Shown here piece after piece: positions 9,805 through 23,400 of a stretch of 64,000 bases of DNA (positions within the stretch are counted from its first letter, which is position 1; the number at the start of each line of letters is the position of its first letter). The DNA is from Schistosoma mansoni (taxonomy: Eukaryota > Platyhelminthes > Trematoda > Strigeidida > Schistosomatidae): assembly GCF_000237925.1 (NCBI RefSeq), contig NW_017386091.1, positions 1 through 64,000 of the forward strand, written 5' to 3'. A program made the position numbers and the translations under genes. The notes below the pieces were generated by a model. The model saw nothing but the letters and a program-made list of their open reading frames with translations. It did no database searches and had not been told where the DNA came from.

Positions 9805-11239
9805 CCATTTAGTAGTTCTATGAAACACAAACATATCTTCTACTTTTATAACTTATCTTTCATAGCCACAAAGTTATACATAGCAAACTATTATAAAGTA
9901 TACTAATTACTTTGTTAATAGGAGACCAATTTCAAAGAGCGCTGGGGGGTGGGGGTGGTAGTGAAATATTTTACAAAATAAATAAATGTTATTATTATTT
10001 ATATATCAAATACCCGAGCAAAGTTATACATGTACAAAAAACGGGGAAAGAAAATGAATGAATGAATAATAATAATAAAATACATTAAAGAAAATTATTA
10101 TCATTCTTAAAAACATTAAACAAAACAAACTAATGCCAAAAGAAACAAAAAAAGAAAAGAAACAATTAAAGAACTCACTACAAGGGTATTTGAAAAAAAA
10201 AAGAACAAACAAACAAACGCCTCCCCCTCATCATCATCATCAATCAATCAATCATCCATAGAAGAATATACACAACATAGTGACAACAGTGTCAACAACA
10301 ATAATAATAATAAAAGAAGAACAACAACTACTACAAAGATCATTTATTGTTATTGCTGCTGTTGTTTCATTTTCATCGAAAAAAACAACAACAACAGAGG
10401 ATCGAAATGAACTAGATGATTGGATGGAAGGGAAAGGAAAATACTATTCAAATACATGAAGGTAAACATATATAATGAATTGAATGCATAAGGCGACGAC
10501 GACGAGGAGGAGAAGAAGAAGAGAAAAATTTATTTATATTCAATTATATATGTATATACATCAATCTGTGTAAAAAAAAAAGGGAAATCAGATTGTTTCA
10601 AGGGAAGGAGAATAAAGAAAGTAACAAAAAGGATAAAGTGGATAGTTGACTATTTTCTTTGTATTCACAATTTAAAAAAAAATTAGATTTTTCCATCTAC
10701 AATTTATACACACACACACATACAAAGAGTGTTTGAAATCAGTTAGAATGAAAGTTATATTTCAAAGATGAACAATCTTGTTATTGTGGGTATCCAGTTA
10801 GTCAAATGTGAATTTCACTACTCTTTTTTTGTTTAAACCTTATCTTTAATTGTTACTAAGAGGGAAAAAACAAATCGTATATTGGTGTATCAGAGAGAGA
10901 GGGGGGGAGAGAAAGAAAAAACATGATAAAAGAAATACAATGAAAAGTGAAGACTAAAAACAAACAAACAAACAAACTATGTGCAATAAATCTAGAAATT
11001 ATTTGAAAATACATGCACATACAAACAAACACACACACACCTCTACATCTATCTATCTAACTGTACGGATGTATGTTAGGCATTTATACATACTTAACAA
11101 TGATAATAGTAATAGTAGTCATAATAACGGCGACGACGTACAAGAGATAAAGTAATACAAATAAAACACATGATAAACATAGACAAAAAACAAAGGAATA
11201 TCAAAAATGAAGCAAAGGAATAGTAATTATACACATATA
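9805..11239 (-). other. Probable 3' UTR and downstream flank of WAPL
   Basis: On the minus strand this stretch is strongly T-rich with long low-complexity runs and no open frame, which fits a long 3' UTR after the WAPL stop. AATAAA signals on the minus strand occur at 10529-10534 and 10343-10348. Which one is used, if either, cannot be told from sequence. Confidence 0.4.
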
Positions 11240-11487
11240 TTAACTGTCACCACCATCATTATCATCGGTTGATATTTTTGTATTTTGTTTATCTTGTGCT
11301 TCTAATATTCTAACAATACGTAGAATAGATTCAGAACCTGAAGATCCTACACCTTTGGTTAAAGATAAAAAGCTAAGTAGTTTAGCTAACATAATTGCTA
11401 ATGGACGAAATTGACCATCTGGTAATTTAGATCGAATACGATCAGTATAACGTGGACTTGATTGTAGAATACAGCCAAGTAGGAGAG
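11240..11487 (-). CDS. WAPL: WAPL exon 13 (C-terminal end and stop)
   Basis: Acceptor TTTTTTCAG precedes 11487. The exon completes an Ala codon and encodes LLLGCILQSSP, matching human LLLGCLCQESP. It continues through LPDGQFRPLAIMLAKLLSF (human LPEGDFSIMTEMLKKFLSF) and GVGSSGSESILRIVRILE. After the conserved helix a 20-residue Asp/Gly-rich tail ends in a stop at 11240-11242, slightly longer than the human end. Confidence 0.93.
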
Positions 11488-14400
11488 CTGAAAAAACAAA
11501 AACAAAAACAACAAAAACACTTGAACTGTTTAATATGTATGCAGCATTAAGTTAACATAAGAAATTCTAATATTCTCTAAGCTCTCTCTAACAATATTGT
11601 CTTAGAGTTTGAGAACAAAAACACAATTGAGTAGAGGACAAATACAGTTAACCATAAACAATATTATAGAACTGGAACAAATGTGCATCGGTTGAAGTAG
11701 TTGTGTAGCGCGAGAGAAGATAACAGTAGTAATGATGGTGAACTAAATACAGGGAAATATGTTTGTTAGTGGAAAATCTTAAAAACACAATTAAATAATA
11801 TAGTAAATTGGAATTTCAAAACAAAAATACCCTGGTACGGTCGAGAGTGAGAAGAGTCCGCTCTTCCTCACGAAATGCCCCCACATGGTCACGCGTATAT
11901 AGCCTCTACCAGGAAATTCTACTCACTGCCTTCTAGTGGCATTACTGTTGTTTACGAAATTAAGAGGACGAAAACCAAATGTCCTGTGCCTTAACCGGGT
12001 TGATGGATGTGGAGGATCCATCTAGAGGAGTTGGAAAACTCTCATTCCAAATTAATGGTACAAATGGGTTACATGATCCTAAGGGGATAAATGGCGTATG
12101 AACCTATTGTTAGCCACTGGCTATCATGTGACTGCATCTTTTAACGTTGCTTCACTGCCTTGTGGATTAGACCTCTAGGTGAAGGACTCGGGGAGTGACC
12201 TTCTAAGATAACCACCTGTTTCGGTTTGGGCACCTGGATAGTATTCCAGCCCTCACACAAATGAAATGAGATTTGTGTGGCGCATATGTATCTGGTGCCC
12301 CTTTGTACCAATATTTATGTGTTTAAATAAATAAATAATAAATAAGGTAATAGGTTAGTTTACTAAGTGATAGAACCAAGACCAACTCTTAAAATCAGTG
12401 TACATAATACACAACATAATGACAATGAATGTTAGAGCTGAGATTAGCTTTGTTTGAAACACTTCTTCATAAAAGTGAGGAAAAAGGCAAATAATTTTGA
12501 AATAACCAAATAAATTGTCAAAATTTTCTTAACCTTACCAGCATAAGCAGCCACCACCGAATCTTCCATATGTTGTTGGGCTTGAGACATACTTTTGGCT
12601 AACTTTTCTTGTTCCTCTTGTGTGTCAGCGACAAATTCAACATCTGCACCACTGCCAACGCTTTCATCATCATCGTCGTCCTCGTCATCATCATCACCAT
12701 CATTCTCTTCCAAATCATCATCTTCAATGCAATCATCATCATCATTCAAGTCATCTACATCATCGGAATCCTCCTCGTCTTCATCGGAACCCCCTATATT
12801 TTGCCGTTGTTTATTTACAATACTTTTACACTTTTGTTTACGGTACAATCGTTTTTTATTCCGACCTATTGAAGAAAAAAAAGAATTATATGATGAAAAG
12901 GATGAAAGCAAATTCAATTGCCGGAAATTTGTTTGGGAAACTGTTTACGACCTGAAGTACTGAACCATCAACTATTATTATTATCATTCGAGAAATAAAG
13001 TATCTCTATATGATAATAGAATAATCAGTGGTCTATCGGTTAAGTGCTCTGGTGCGAGACTGGTAGGTCCTGGGTTCGAATCTCGCGAGGCGAGGTCGTG
13101 GATGCGCACTGCTGAGGAGTCCCATAATAGGACGAAACGGCTGTCCAGTGCTTCCAAGTTTTCCCTGATGGTCTAGCTTCAATTGACTCACGCTTTCAAC
13201 TATGAAAATAATAAAACAAGCTACAAACATCTTCTTTTGTTACACAGATCCTTGTAAATTGACTGAAATATGATGTACCATAGAGTTTAATACAAATGAA
13301 TTGACAATAGGTATATGCCTAGACAAATTTATGTTTTGTGATCTAGAAAAAAACAACAACCAAAAGTATGTATTTGCCCAAATAGGGGCGTGTATATGGC
13401 AGTTTCATCCTTAACTGTATTGCTGTAGTTGTCATGCAGTGAAGGGAAACTCAGATGGGAAAAACCAATTTATTTTTTCATGCAGAATCACAAATTAAAT
13501 ACATTATTTGCACATCTTCTATCAGTTGTCCCTGGCATACTTTATAATTCATTCAATTCTGTTGTGATTTTGATTACACTCCGATTTCCTTCTTGTTCTC
13601 TTCATTTAAACGTTCTGCTGCCAGGCATGCTACATGCTACTTATAGCTATCAGCCTAAGTAGCATATATCATAGTTATGAAATAGATTAATCTAGGTGGT
13701 AAAATGGAGTGGATTAGTATCCGATAGATAGACAAACAGGCGTCATAAACATGGAGCCTGGTAGGGATGCACGTTGACCTAATTTACCGTACCTCATTAG
13801 TACGAGATGAGAATAACAAAAGATTGAAATAATATAGTACCGATAATTAAAAAAAACTAAGTCTTGGAGTATGGTTTGAAAAAACCGATTAGAAATGGAT
13901 TCAAGGATTTAAGGTACTAAAATCATGAACATGATATTAATATTTATTACTAAACTACAAAGAAGTAACCGAAAATTACCTAATAATCCTCTATTATTCA
14001 GATTCATTGCTCTTCGATCCTCTATTAAACGCCATTTCAAGCCAGCTTCTTCGACAGTAGGATTAGCATAACCTGGGCGTAATTGTTTAGAATTATTTTC
14101 AAAATCTTCTAATTCTTCAGAACGTTTACGGGCAGCCGCAGCTGCCATAGCTTCATCATCATCTCTCTCGAAATCATGGTTACGTGCGCATTCTTCTCGA
14201 GTGAGAAATAGCTACAATGGAGAAGAATGTACAAGTAGGATGGGTAATTTACAAATAACAATAGTGACGATGCAACTTGTCATCAAAGAGGTATAGGGAT
14301 TTATAAACAGCTGCCTATGAAAGATATTTCAGATTAATTGTTCAGACACCATAAGTAACAATCTAATGTGACGGAGAACAAACCAGCTTCGAACTGAAGA

Positions 14401-17400
14401 GGAAATTAAGAAAAGATGGTGAAGGTAAAAACGTTACATTTTACGGAAATTGCGAAACTGCAACCCAAGGCTACTGACAGGGAAGTCCTACTCACCGCAT
14501 TCTCACGACGAGAGTGTTGTTCACAAAATTGAGAGAACAAAAAGTGAATGTCCAGCACCTTAACCGGGTTGTTGGATGTAGAGCATTCACCTAGGGGAGT
14601 TGGAAAACCCTCATTCCAAATTAATGGTGCACATGGTTTCCATGATTCTAAGGAAACAAATGGCGTATGAACCTATTGTTAGTCACCGGCTACTATGAGA
14701 CTGCATCTTTTATCGTTGCTTTACTGTCTTGTGGATTAGACCTCTAGGTGGAGGGCTCAGGGAGTGGCTTCCTAGGAAATCCACCTGCTTCGGTTAGGGC
14801 ACCTGGGTAGTATTCCAGCCCTCATACAAATCGAACGACAAAGTGTGGCGCATATATATTCAATGCCCCCTTTTACCAATGTTTATGTGTTAAAATAAAT
14901 GAATAAAATAAAAACAGAACTTGAGTATTAGAAAATTTAGAAAAAAACTGTCTAATAATAAGTGGTTGTGGCATTATAAATTTACTCTGAATGCAAGGAC
15001 TATGATTTGCAAATCGTATTTCCGTAGTGTACACCGGGTAAGTAATAGTGAGGTTGGATACAGGGTATTAGGGAATGATGGTAAATCAGTTGATGAGGTC
15101 ATGAATCTTCATCGACTGAGATGGTTAGGCCACGTGTTACGTATGCCTGAATACCGATTACCACGACGTGCAATGCTGACTAGTGTTGGCAATGGTTGGA
15201 AGAGAATTAGGGGCGGTCAAACCAAAACATGGCATCAGACTATAAAGTCACTAACTTCTATTCTGAGCCATGTTGGTGGATGCAGACTACTTGGTTAGGG
15301 TCCGCGTGACTATCGTAACCAATGGTTGGAGACTTTAGGTGACATGGCTCAGAATCGATCACAATGGCGTCGGTGTATACACTCTTTATCTTCCCTTAAA
15401 CCTTGAGATTAAAATTGCTTCATATCTGTCTTTCTTTCTATACTATATCCTTATATACAACCTTTCTTTTATATATTACCACCACTAAACTAACTACTTC
15501 AATGAATCCGGTGTTCATCATGTTGTGCTAACGAGGTATGGCAACTTAGACCGATGCATATATGTGCCTGGTCCTACGTTGTAGCTGACTGACTGATTGA
15601 GTGTACATAATACGTAGATGATAAATTCAAAATCCATTGGGAAGAATTATATAAGTGACTTTGAATACGCTAATTTTATATCTACAATATTGCCAAGTGT
15701 GGAAAAACGAAGTTGTGTTTTGATTCTATTTAATCCTTTCCAAAGTATGACAAGAGATCCCTGGTAACTTGTTAATAAAATTATTTTTTTAGTCTATTTG
15801 GCATAGCTAAATCCCCAGGATGAATTGAATGAGTTTAGTTGTCTAGACTAGATCATTGTTGTCATGAATAATGAACGATGACATCTGTACAATACACAAT
15901 ATCATGAGAGTTCTTAAAATTAGAAGTTCAAGATGTATGATTAGGGAAGACTTAATGGTCACCTATCTAGATAAATTATAATGAAATGATATGACGGGTA
16001 AGCAAGCATAATTTTTGACCACTTGTCACCTAACAACAATATTCTTTTGATTAACTTTCTCTTTCAATGTACCTATGTGCCTAGTGATCAATAAATGTAA
16101 ATAAGTTAGTGTCCAAAGTAGGATCGATCTAAGCCTTCAACAAAAAGCTTTATTACTCACTTGTATGAGTTCGTCAAGTGCAGATGTGGTTACAACTTGT
16201 CGTGAAGTATTTGTATCTGTATTTACGTCGTCATCATCATCTTCCTCTTCATCATCATATGTATCGATATATTTAACATCTTTCACATTCGTTGGAGAGC
16301 CTTGTTTAAGACATGATTTTGTAATATCCAAATATACAATTCGGGTACGATTTTCAGGACAATGTTCACACATATTTACCAAAAGACAAAGCACTAAAAC
16401 AATCACATCAAATCTTTTTGTTCCAGGCAAACGATCAGGCAACTTGAGTAGGCAATCAAAAATAGTTTCTAGGAAACCTGAACAAGCACCAAGACGTTCA
16501 CTAGCGAATTCTATGAAAATATAAAAAAAGAACAAGTCATAGAAGTATTAGACAACAACATTAAACAACCATAATGTATTTTAAATCACTTAATTACATG
16601 AAAATTTTATATTTGCATTATACCATATAAAATAAGTTTTAAAAATACTAAAAATCCTGACTATATAAGGAGGGATTGCATAGTGATTTCACTCAGTTGA
16701 CCCAAAACTGGCTTATCAGCCATCTTAATACCGGGTTACTAGTCTTCAACCTATCAAGAATATATTTTATAATCAGAGAGTGATTTTGTGGAGATAGGTC
16801 TTGTGTTCGGGTCTCGCGGGGCGGGATCGTATATCTGCACTGCTGAGGAGTCCCATACTAGGATGAAACGGCGGTCCAGTGCTTACAGGTTTTCCATGGT
16901 GGTCTATCTTCAATTGACTCATGAATCGAACTATTAAATCAACATATTTTATTTTTAATGAGTAATTCAGCTTTTGTAGACAGTATTTTGAACAATACTC
17001 GATCTTATTATGACAAGAAAAAATCTGTTTAAACAACAAGTTACCGGTACTGAACAGAAGATTATGAAGGTGTTATAATTGTTTTTGCTAATAAACGACC
17101 CAACTACTCCTATTGCTTAGTATTCTTATACAAATGACACTCGACAAGACCCCCAAAATTCAGAATACATTGAACAGGAACGAAATTGTATTCAAAATAA
17201 CAATGGTAGGTGAACAGCAATCAATCGTTAGAAACACGTTCATATATTTATGGTATATACATAAGAAGCTTCTAGATGTTTCCCCAATAATTTGCCAGAG
17301 CTGATTGGTTTAGAATTAGCCAATCAGAGTGCGCCGACACGATCATGCACATGACGTGCCTAAATTCGGTTTATTTCCCGCTAACAGAAGGTATACCCTC

Positions 17401-20400
17401 AACTGTACATCATAATTAACAAAAGCTCAAAAATGCTTAATATGGTGATAAATAATGATAAGTCTATTCAAAGAGAATATATATTAGAAAGAAATGTATA
17501 ACACTTATTTTAAAATATATATCTCCGTGAAATTTTCCAATATAAGTTTGATATACAAACTAGTTAGTCATAATAAAAACACAGGGTTTGGCACAAATGT
17601 GTATTGGATCAAGATGAAATTGACAAGATGAATGGTGAAGGAGTTGAAATATAGTAGGAAATATAATGAGATAGACCAAGCAATGAAAATATAGTTCGGA
17701 AATATAGAATGCAAAGACATATATGGAAGAGTAAAGGATATTCGTAGGCTACTAGTATTCGATCATAGGTGTCCTCGAAGCATTGCTCGTATATCCTGGG
17801 ACCACCGGGTAAGTAATGCAGTTGTTAGGAAACGGGTACTAGGAAAGGATGGCAAATCGATTGATGAAGTAGTGAAACTTCATCAGTTGAGATGACTGGA
17901 ACACGTGTTACGTATGCCCAACCACCGACTTCCCCGACGTGCAATGTTTTATGATGTAAGCGTAAGTTGGAAGAAAGCTAGGGGCGGCCAGACCACAACA
18001 TGGCATAAATCCATGAAGTCACTGACAAGTGGACTGAGCCACGCTGGTAGGTGTAGACTACCTGGTTGGGATTCGCGAGATGATAGCAATCGATGGTTAG
18101 AGACCTTGAATAACATGGCTCAAAATCGTTTGCAATTGCTCAGGTGCATCCACTCTTTGTGTTCTGCCAAATACTAAACTTCTAAATTCTTCATGTCACT
18201 ATCTTTTTTTCTCTTTCCAAATTTATTTCACTGGATTATACTCCTTGAATAACATCTTCAAACCCTAATCTTTCACATAATGCTTACACCCTTACTACTT
18301 CTACCACTATGGGATTTGAATCGACTACTGCATCTCTGTGGTAATGTGGTATTGCAACTTGAACTGATGTATGTACGTACGACGTTCTACGTTGTGACTG
18401 ACTGACTGACATATATGGAAGAAAACTGGAACTTAAGATTGAGAAGATAAAACTGGATGCATCTGCTCTCTGAAAACGGACTCTGAGTCATATATTTAAA
18501 CATTTCCAACCACTGATCGAACAGACTACAACCAAGTAGGTAGGCCTACATCTACCAACATGGCTCTGATATACAAATGGAACTTCATATATAATTACTG
18601 ATCAGTATGATATTGGACAAGATTGAAGACTATACAAATGTTACTGTATACTATTCTACTCTATCTGTAATCTATGCTCACATTCAATATCAATAAGAGA
18701 AAAGTATAACAAACAATTTGAACCGACAATATAGAAAAAAAAATCCTAACTTACCATTATGTGAAACATTAACTAAAAATCGAAATATACCTAAAATGCA
18801 ATCGGTTAAAATAGTTTGACTATCATATACAGAATTATTTGAATTTGATAAAACATTGATACTATTTACAGTAGGTTTTTCCATAGTAACATTATTATTA
18901 GTAGTAGTATTAGTATTAGAATTTGATTGTTGGTTTGATGATTTGGGTAAATGGGATACACAAACTCGTAAACAAGTTAATAAGCGTTTAACAAGAATTC
19001 CATCACGATAGTGGACCAAATAAGTTTGATTATCTGAATTCATATAAGTCATCTGAATACAAAAAAAAGAAAGAAATCGAAGAGAGAAAGATGATAATCA
19101 GATGAACTGAATATACTGTCTACACATAAAACTATGTGAATTGTTTGTACAAATATTTGAGTAACAATCTATCACATCAGACACGTGACAATGATTTCAC
19201 CGATGTAAGTATTAACATCCGTTGTTTTTTTTTGTAAATCGGAGATAAAATTATCCATATTGCACCTAAGAATTTGACCTAAAGGTCTGATCCACAAGGC
19301 AGTAGAGCATCGTAAGGAGATGCAGTCCCATGGAAGCCGATGGCCAACGATTGATTCATACGTCATTTGTTCACCTAGGATACTGGAGCCCATATGTATC
19401 ATTGGTTTGGAATGAGAGTTTTCCAACTCCCCTAGGTGGACCCTCCGTGTCCACCAAACCGGTTAAAGCGCCGGACATTCGCTTTTCGTCCTCTCAATTT
19501 CGTAAACAACAGTAATGCCACGAGTAGGCAGTGAGTATGACTTCTCTGACAGAGACTATATACGCGTAGCCATGTGAGAGCATTTGGAGAGAGAGGGTGA
19601 CCCCTCCCCACTCTCGGTCGTACCAGGGCATTTGGGTGTGTACACTACATTTTTGTGGATAAATCACATACCTCAATTAGTATAATGATCTTTTACATTC
19701 GCTATGAATCAAATAAAATGTGGATACATTTTCAACCAATCTATCAGGAGATTAGAGAAACGAATAAAAATGATTCATAATAACTTTCAACATTTAAATA
19801 CCAGTGCAGTTTCGATTGTTGTAGAATTTTAAAACCAAAAGAAATTTTGAAGCTTTCTTTCAATAATCAGTCAAAGACAACGTAGAAATTAGAACATCTG
19901 TGTACCAGTTCAATTTGTTAGGTTGAATCGCATAGTAGTACAAGAAGTGACAGTATTGGTGGTAATAGAAAAAATTAGGCATCGAAGATACAATTCGAGA
20001 AAATATAAATAAACAAAATAGTGAAAGAAAAAACCCACGAGGAATCCAGAAATTTTAGGACCTGATGGAAGACAAAGAGTGAATACACCAAAGCCATGTC
20101 ATTTTAAGTCTCTAATCATTGGTTATGGTGACCAAGAGGACCTCAACCAGGTAGTCTGCACCTATTAACATGGCTTAGTCCAAGTGTCAATGACTTCATG
20201 AACTGATGCAATGTTTTAGTTTGGTAGCCTCTAGCTTTCTTACAACCTACTCCTACACCAGACAACATCACTCATCGAGGTAGGTAGTGATTGGACATAC
20301 GTAATACATGTTCCAACCGACTCAGTTTTTCAGGATTCACTAACTCGTCTTACAGAGGTTATTTGTATCCAGTTGCAAAAAAACGTTTTTATCCCGAAAT

Positions 20401-23400
20401 GGACACATTACAGAAATTCGACTACAGTACAACACTTATTCAGGTTCGCCCACCACCAAGCACCGAAATACATTTAATGTGAGCGGTCTCAAGAATAGTA
20501 CATGGTAGCTCAAACAGAAATACTTGTACTTGAATACAATGTAGAGATTAACTGATTGGAGATTTAGTTGTTAAACTATTGAGATACAACTTTATGTCAA
20601 ATCACTAAGTTTTCTAATACACAAAACATGTTCACAATTCTCACATATATACACAAAATCAAACAGATAAAAACTTACATTTTCTAACAATCGAGTATAA
20701 TGGCAAACTCGTTTAAGTCTATCCAAAGCAAAATTATCAATTCCTGTTAAGTTAGTCCTAGAACGCCAAACAGTTGTTGGTTTACGAGATGTATTATTTG
20801 GATCTAAATCTGCCAGATAATCAACAGCATCTGAAGCTACATCAGCAACTTTATCTAATCCACCACCATTACGAAGTTCTACTTTGAACCAATCTCCTGC
20901 TTTTCGAGTGCCAAAGTTTAAAATAGATTCAATAACCAAATCTGAGGTCTGAAAATTTTATTGTAACAAACATGTAGATAGTACGAATGAGATCGTAAAG
21001 ATTGTAACTGATATTTTAAAAATTACTCTTTGAATGGTGAAGCCCTAAAGTATGAGAATGACTTGTTTTCAGCAAGTTAATTAATCAAAGAGATGGTGAC
21101 CATGTAATAAATGAAACTGAAGTTAGCCATAAATTAATGACTCCCGACCGTTGCTGCTACCTTGACGTGGTGGTCGGGCTTGCCTATCGTGATGAACCAA
21201 TCGAGCTATACTGGCTGGAACAATCGTTCCTCAAGGTCCTACCATGCCACACAGGTCGGTTGAAGAGCGGTAAGACTAAAAGCAGCAAACCCAAGGTCCG
21301 AAGGCAAAGTCGTACTGCTGACTGTACAGAGGTGTTACAGCAGTAAGGTGTTCCCTTCAGACAACCAGAATAACATCGATGCTTCCTTCCCACAAGGAGG
21401 GATTGGGTTAGAAAAGCTCGACCCTAAAAATGCACGCCTCGCCTTATCCCACGGATATCCGTCTTCGGCGGTAAGGTCCCAACAAGTACGGAACTAACAC
21501 AAAAACTACCCACAAAAAGTTCGTGTGTGACCGACCTCAAGCAGTTGTCCCTTGGGCACTGTGGTCATGCTCTCAGGTCATTAAGACTACTTCTAGCCCA
21601 ATTTCCTTTTCAGGTACCTACAGAAGAACCCTTCCACGGTGTGGGCAACCGGGAAGTGATAACTGCCCTCATACCTCTAACAGCACTCAAGACCACTGTA
21701 TTCATAATCCAAAAGATAAATTAATGACTAGCGGTTTGATTTTTCATTTCATGTGATTTAACTATACATGTAACTGAGTAGTTGGTTACCTAACTTGATT
21801 ATAACTTCATACACATAAAGAATCATATAACCATTACGCTTAAACGAAGCATTTAACTATGTGGAACTTCTAATGTATGTAATTAAACACTATTCGTTAG
21901 ACTTATTAACTCTACCAGGCGATAAATGATTAAACTAGTAAGAAGCCAATTTTACCAGTTCTGAACTGTACATGTATCAAAGTAGAAGCAAATTTATTAA
22001 ATACTTACCGTCAACTGACGGGTGATCTGTAAATGTCGAGTGTTTAAACTTGAATTTGTAGGTGTTTTAGATCCAGGTGGAAGGATTGAACGCTTTCCAC
22101 TAGAGAATAATGATTGATTGGATGAAATTATCGTGTTTGAATTGTTGCCTGCAACAACATCTGGGCCAGCTGAAGATATAGGGGTTAAACTCTTAGAATT
22201 ATTTTGATGTAAGCCATCGAGTAGTTGACGAACACGCATACGTACACGTTCAGCTTCTTTATTTTTACTGATTTCACAATGACCACCACCGGTACTGCCA
22301 TTTGCATTGGCTGGAAAAAAACACATCAAACATCAGATTACTTTAAAGTCTTCAACTGGTGAACACTTTTAAAAACGTAAAGTCAAAACGAATAGAAACG
22401 ACTGAGATTCTAGTTCGGCTTATTAGTAAGATTCTACAGTTCATTTCTAGTTTACATACAAAAAAGGTATCGTGAATAAACTCCAAGTTTTACCAAGTAG
22501 TAAGAAGATGACAAGAAAAATACTATAATACTTAAACACTCGTTGATCAGTTACGAAATCAAATTAAACAATATGAAATCATTCAATGAGACTAAAAGCC
22601 TAGTCCATAAACTCTAATTATGCAACTACAAATCATGATGAGTGTGGATTTTTATTCATAGTGGAATGATAGTTTAATGACTAAGGCAATTGGCTATCAT
22701 TAGTATTAAGTGTTTAAAACCCAATTAAACTCCTGGTGAGTTAAGTAAACGGGTAGTACCACTAGTTATTATCTAAACACACAAACATTGGTACAAGAAG
22801 GTATCAAATATATGTGTGCTACACTTTGTCATTCGATTTGTGTGAGGGCTGGAATATTACCCGGGTGCTCAAACCGAAGCAGGTGCTCATCTTAGGAGGC
22901 CACTCGCCGAGCCCTTCACCAACAATAGGTTCATACACCATTTATCCCCCTTAGGATCATGGAACCCATGTGAACCATTAATTTGGAATGAGGGTTTTCC
23001 AACTCCTCTAGATGGATCCTTCACATCCACCAACCCGGTTAAGGCGCCGGACATTCACTTTTTGTCCTCTAAATTTCGTAAACAACAGTAACGTCGTGAG
23101 AAGGACTTCCCTGCTAGTGGCTATATACGCGTGGGCATGTGAGAGTATTTCGAGGGGGAGAGATAACTCTCAACACTCTCGACCGTACCAGGGCCTTTGG
23201 GAGCTAATCCATATATTGGATAAACATCTGAGTATGTAGACAAGCACTTTGTTACTATAGTTTATGAACTGAAAATACAAATTAGCTTTAAACATTATGC
23301 AATGACATCAATTATAATAAGTTTAAAATCATTACTACAATGCGCAACAACTTACTATCAGGTGCAGAGAATAATTTCAATATAATAGCCAGGGAGTCAA

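Noticed and set aside
12595-12963. Serine-, isoleucine- and histidine-rich frames on the plus strand
   Set aside because: They are mirror readings of the GAT/GAA-rich acidic run of WAPL exon 12 and have no splice or homology support.
21137-21300. HDV-like ribozyme at the start of the RTE-type leader
   Set aside because: RTE leaders can carry such ribozymes, but I could not lay out the nested double pseudoknot by eye.
21137-21346. Small protein gene at 21137-21346
   Set aside because: Frames are open on both strands in a GC-richer transposon leader-like stretch, and the protein shows no family features.
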